NCBI RefSeq assembly: GCF_001307295.1
Contig: NZ_CP012700.1
Span: 1,491,001 to 1,555,000, forward strand
Direction of reading: 5' to 3'
DNA from: Sphingopyxis macrogoltabida
GTDB lineage: Bacteria > Pseudomonadota > Alphaproteobacteria > Sphingomonadales > Sphingomonadaceae
DNA length: 64,000 bases
The notes under the pieces were generated by a model that did no database searches, was not told the DNA's origin, and worked only from the letters and a program-made list of their open reading frames with translations. Position numbers and translations under genes: made by a program. Numbering within the stretch: the first letter of the stretch is position 1; each line of letters starts with the position of its first letter. Of this stretch, positions 63,131-64,000 are shown piece after piece.

Positions 63131-64000
63131 CTAGTCGCCGATAAAGCCGTTGAGCCGTTCGCAGGCGGCGATCCAGTCGGCCTTGAATTCCTGCACGACC
63201 TGCCCGGCGCCCATTGCCTCGTTCATCAGTCCGACGCCTTGTCCGACCCAATAGGTCGCGAGTGCCTTGGCGCCTTCGTGGCCGCCCTCGGACAATTTAT
63301 CGACCTTGCGCAGCGCCGGCTCGCTGACCAGCGACTGGAGCGGCATCGGCAGCGGTTTGGGTGCGCCGTCGGCTTCCCATGCGTCGGTCCATGGCGAGCG
63401 AAGCTGGCGCGAGGGTTTGCCGGTGCGGCTTTTCGAGCGCACCGTGTCGCGCGACGAGGCGGCGAGCATTTTGTCCTTCACGACCGGATTGGTTTCGGCC
63501 TCGGCGGTGGTGAGCCACACCGATCCGGTCCAGGCGCCATGCGCGCCCATCGCCATCGCCGCCGCCATCTGGCGCCCGGTGACGATGCCGCCGGCGGCGA
63601 GAATCGGCGTGTCGGCGCCGACCGCAGCGACTGCCGCGGCGACTTCGGGCACCAGCACCATCGTCGCGACCTCGCCGCAATGGCCGCCGGCCTCGCCGCC
63701 CGCGACAACGAGGATATCGACGCCGGCGCGCACCTGCATCAGCGCATGGTCGCGCGTGCCGACGAGCGCCGCAACCGGGACATTGTGCCGCTTGCCGAGT
63801 TCGAGCATCAGCGGCGGCGGCACGCCGAGCGCGTTGGCGATCAGCTTGATCGGATGGCGGAACGCGACCTCGAGCAGTGCGGCGGCCCCGGCGTCGCTCA
63901 TATTGTCGCCGAGGCTGGAACTCACGCCGCCCAGGCTGTCGCCCTCGACACCGTGTTTTTCGAGGAGATCGGCGACGAAGGCGTTATGCGCGTCGGGAAT
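63131..64000 (-). CDS. Nitronate monooxygenase-like flavoprotein (cut by window edge)
   Basis: 290 codons visible; the frame is open to the window edge (IPDAHNAFVADLLEKHGV precedes the part beginning at GTG 63925), so the 5' end lies outside. TIM-barrel features of the NMO/2-nitropropane dioxygenase family: VDILVVAGGEAGGHCGEVATMVLVPEVAAAV, TPILAAGGIVTGRQMAAAMAMGAHGAWTGSVWL (FMN-phosphate site). Such enzymes oxidise nitronates or reduce related compounds. Confidence 0.88.
   Translation of the reverse strand: MPDAHNAFVADLLEKHGVEGDSLGGVSSSLGDNMSDAGAAALLEVAFRHPIKLIANALGVPPPLMLELGKRHNVPVAALVGTRDHALMQVRAGVDILVVAGGEAGGHCGEVATMVLVPEVAAAVAAVGADTPILAAGGIVTGRQMAAAMAMGAHGAWTGSVWLTTAEAETNPVVKDKMLAASSRDTVRSKSRTGKPSRQLRSPWTDAWEADGAPKPLPMPLQSLVSEPALRKVDKLSEGGHEGAKALATYWVGQGVGLMNEAMGAGQVVQEFKADWIAACERLNGFIGD

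Noticed and set aside
1..64000. CRISPR arrays, rRNA genes and riboswitches
   Set aside because: No regularly spaced repeats, rRNA sequence or recognised riboswitch core was seen on reading the window.

Overview
The window comes from a high-GC alphaproteobacterium of the Sphingomonadales, most likely Sphingopyxis or a close relative. The basis is the core gene order argS - SPOR protein - nagZ - scpA - scpB - tatABC, the Tad/Cpa pilus cluster, ispH-thrB-rnhA, and GC-rich codon use. The genus is an inference; no rRNA gene is present.

Positions 1 to about 23,892 are a mobile island, here read as an integrative conjugative element (ICE). It holds the start of a large serine recombinase (1-303), an AbiE type IV toxin-antitoxin pair (378-1851), and a complete compact VirB/VirD4 type IV secretion operon on the minus strand, transcribed virB1 to virD4 (14527 to 2734). 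That operon ends in a stand-alone LPD7-domain protein and contains an EexN-type entry-exclusion lipoprotein. A LuxR-type regulator is divergent from it. Positions 15.6-23.5 kb are an IS graveyard: an IS3-family element nested in an IS66 fragment, then IS21 and IS256 elements. Each has readable ends, target-site duplications (TSDs) or both. IS21 splits an unknown gene whose in-frame sequence can be rebuilt exactly; IS256 splits a second open frame. The island ends in a 54-bp 3' fragment of tRNA-Leu(CAA) at 23839-23892, taken as the attachment-site scar.

From 24.1 kb the sequence is chromosomal. Glucokinase is followed by a polyamine (putrescine) catabolism and uptake region (25.2-38.0 kb): puuD, a putrescine aminotransferase, a DUF808 membrane protein, then on the opposite strand a PotFGHI-type ABC transporter, two gamma-glutamylpolyamine synthetases, a class III aminotransferase and a PuuB-type oxidase. 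Together these import putrescine and degrade it by the gamma-glutamyl route and by direct transamination. Next come infA, cspA, a PhoR-like histidine kinase without an adjacent regulator, a small exported protein and a FAH-family hydrolase.

A Tad/Cpa pilus cluster (42.2-49.3 kb, minus) holds cpaABCDE, tadB and tadC but no cpaF/tadA ATPase, pilin or tadD. The remainder is housekeeping: an FAD oxidoreductase, a DUF1508 protein, rnhA-thrB-ispH, an exported protein, the argS to tatC operon, an entericidin-like lipoprotein, mgtE, a cyclophilin and a nitronate monooxygenase-like gene cut by the window end. No CRISPR array, rRNA or intact tRNA was seen.
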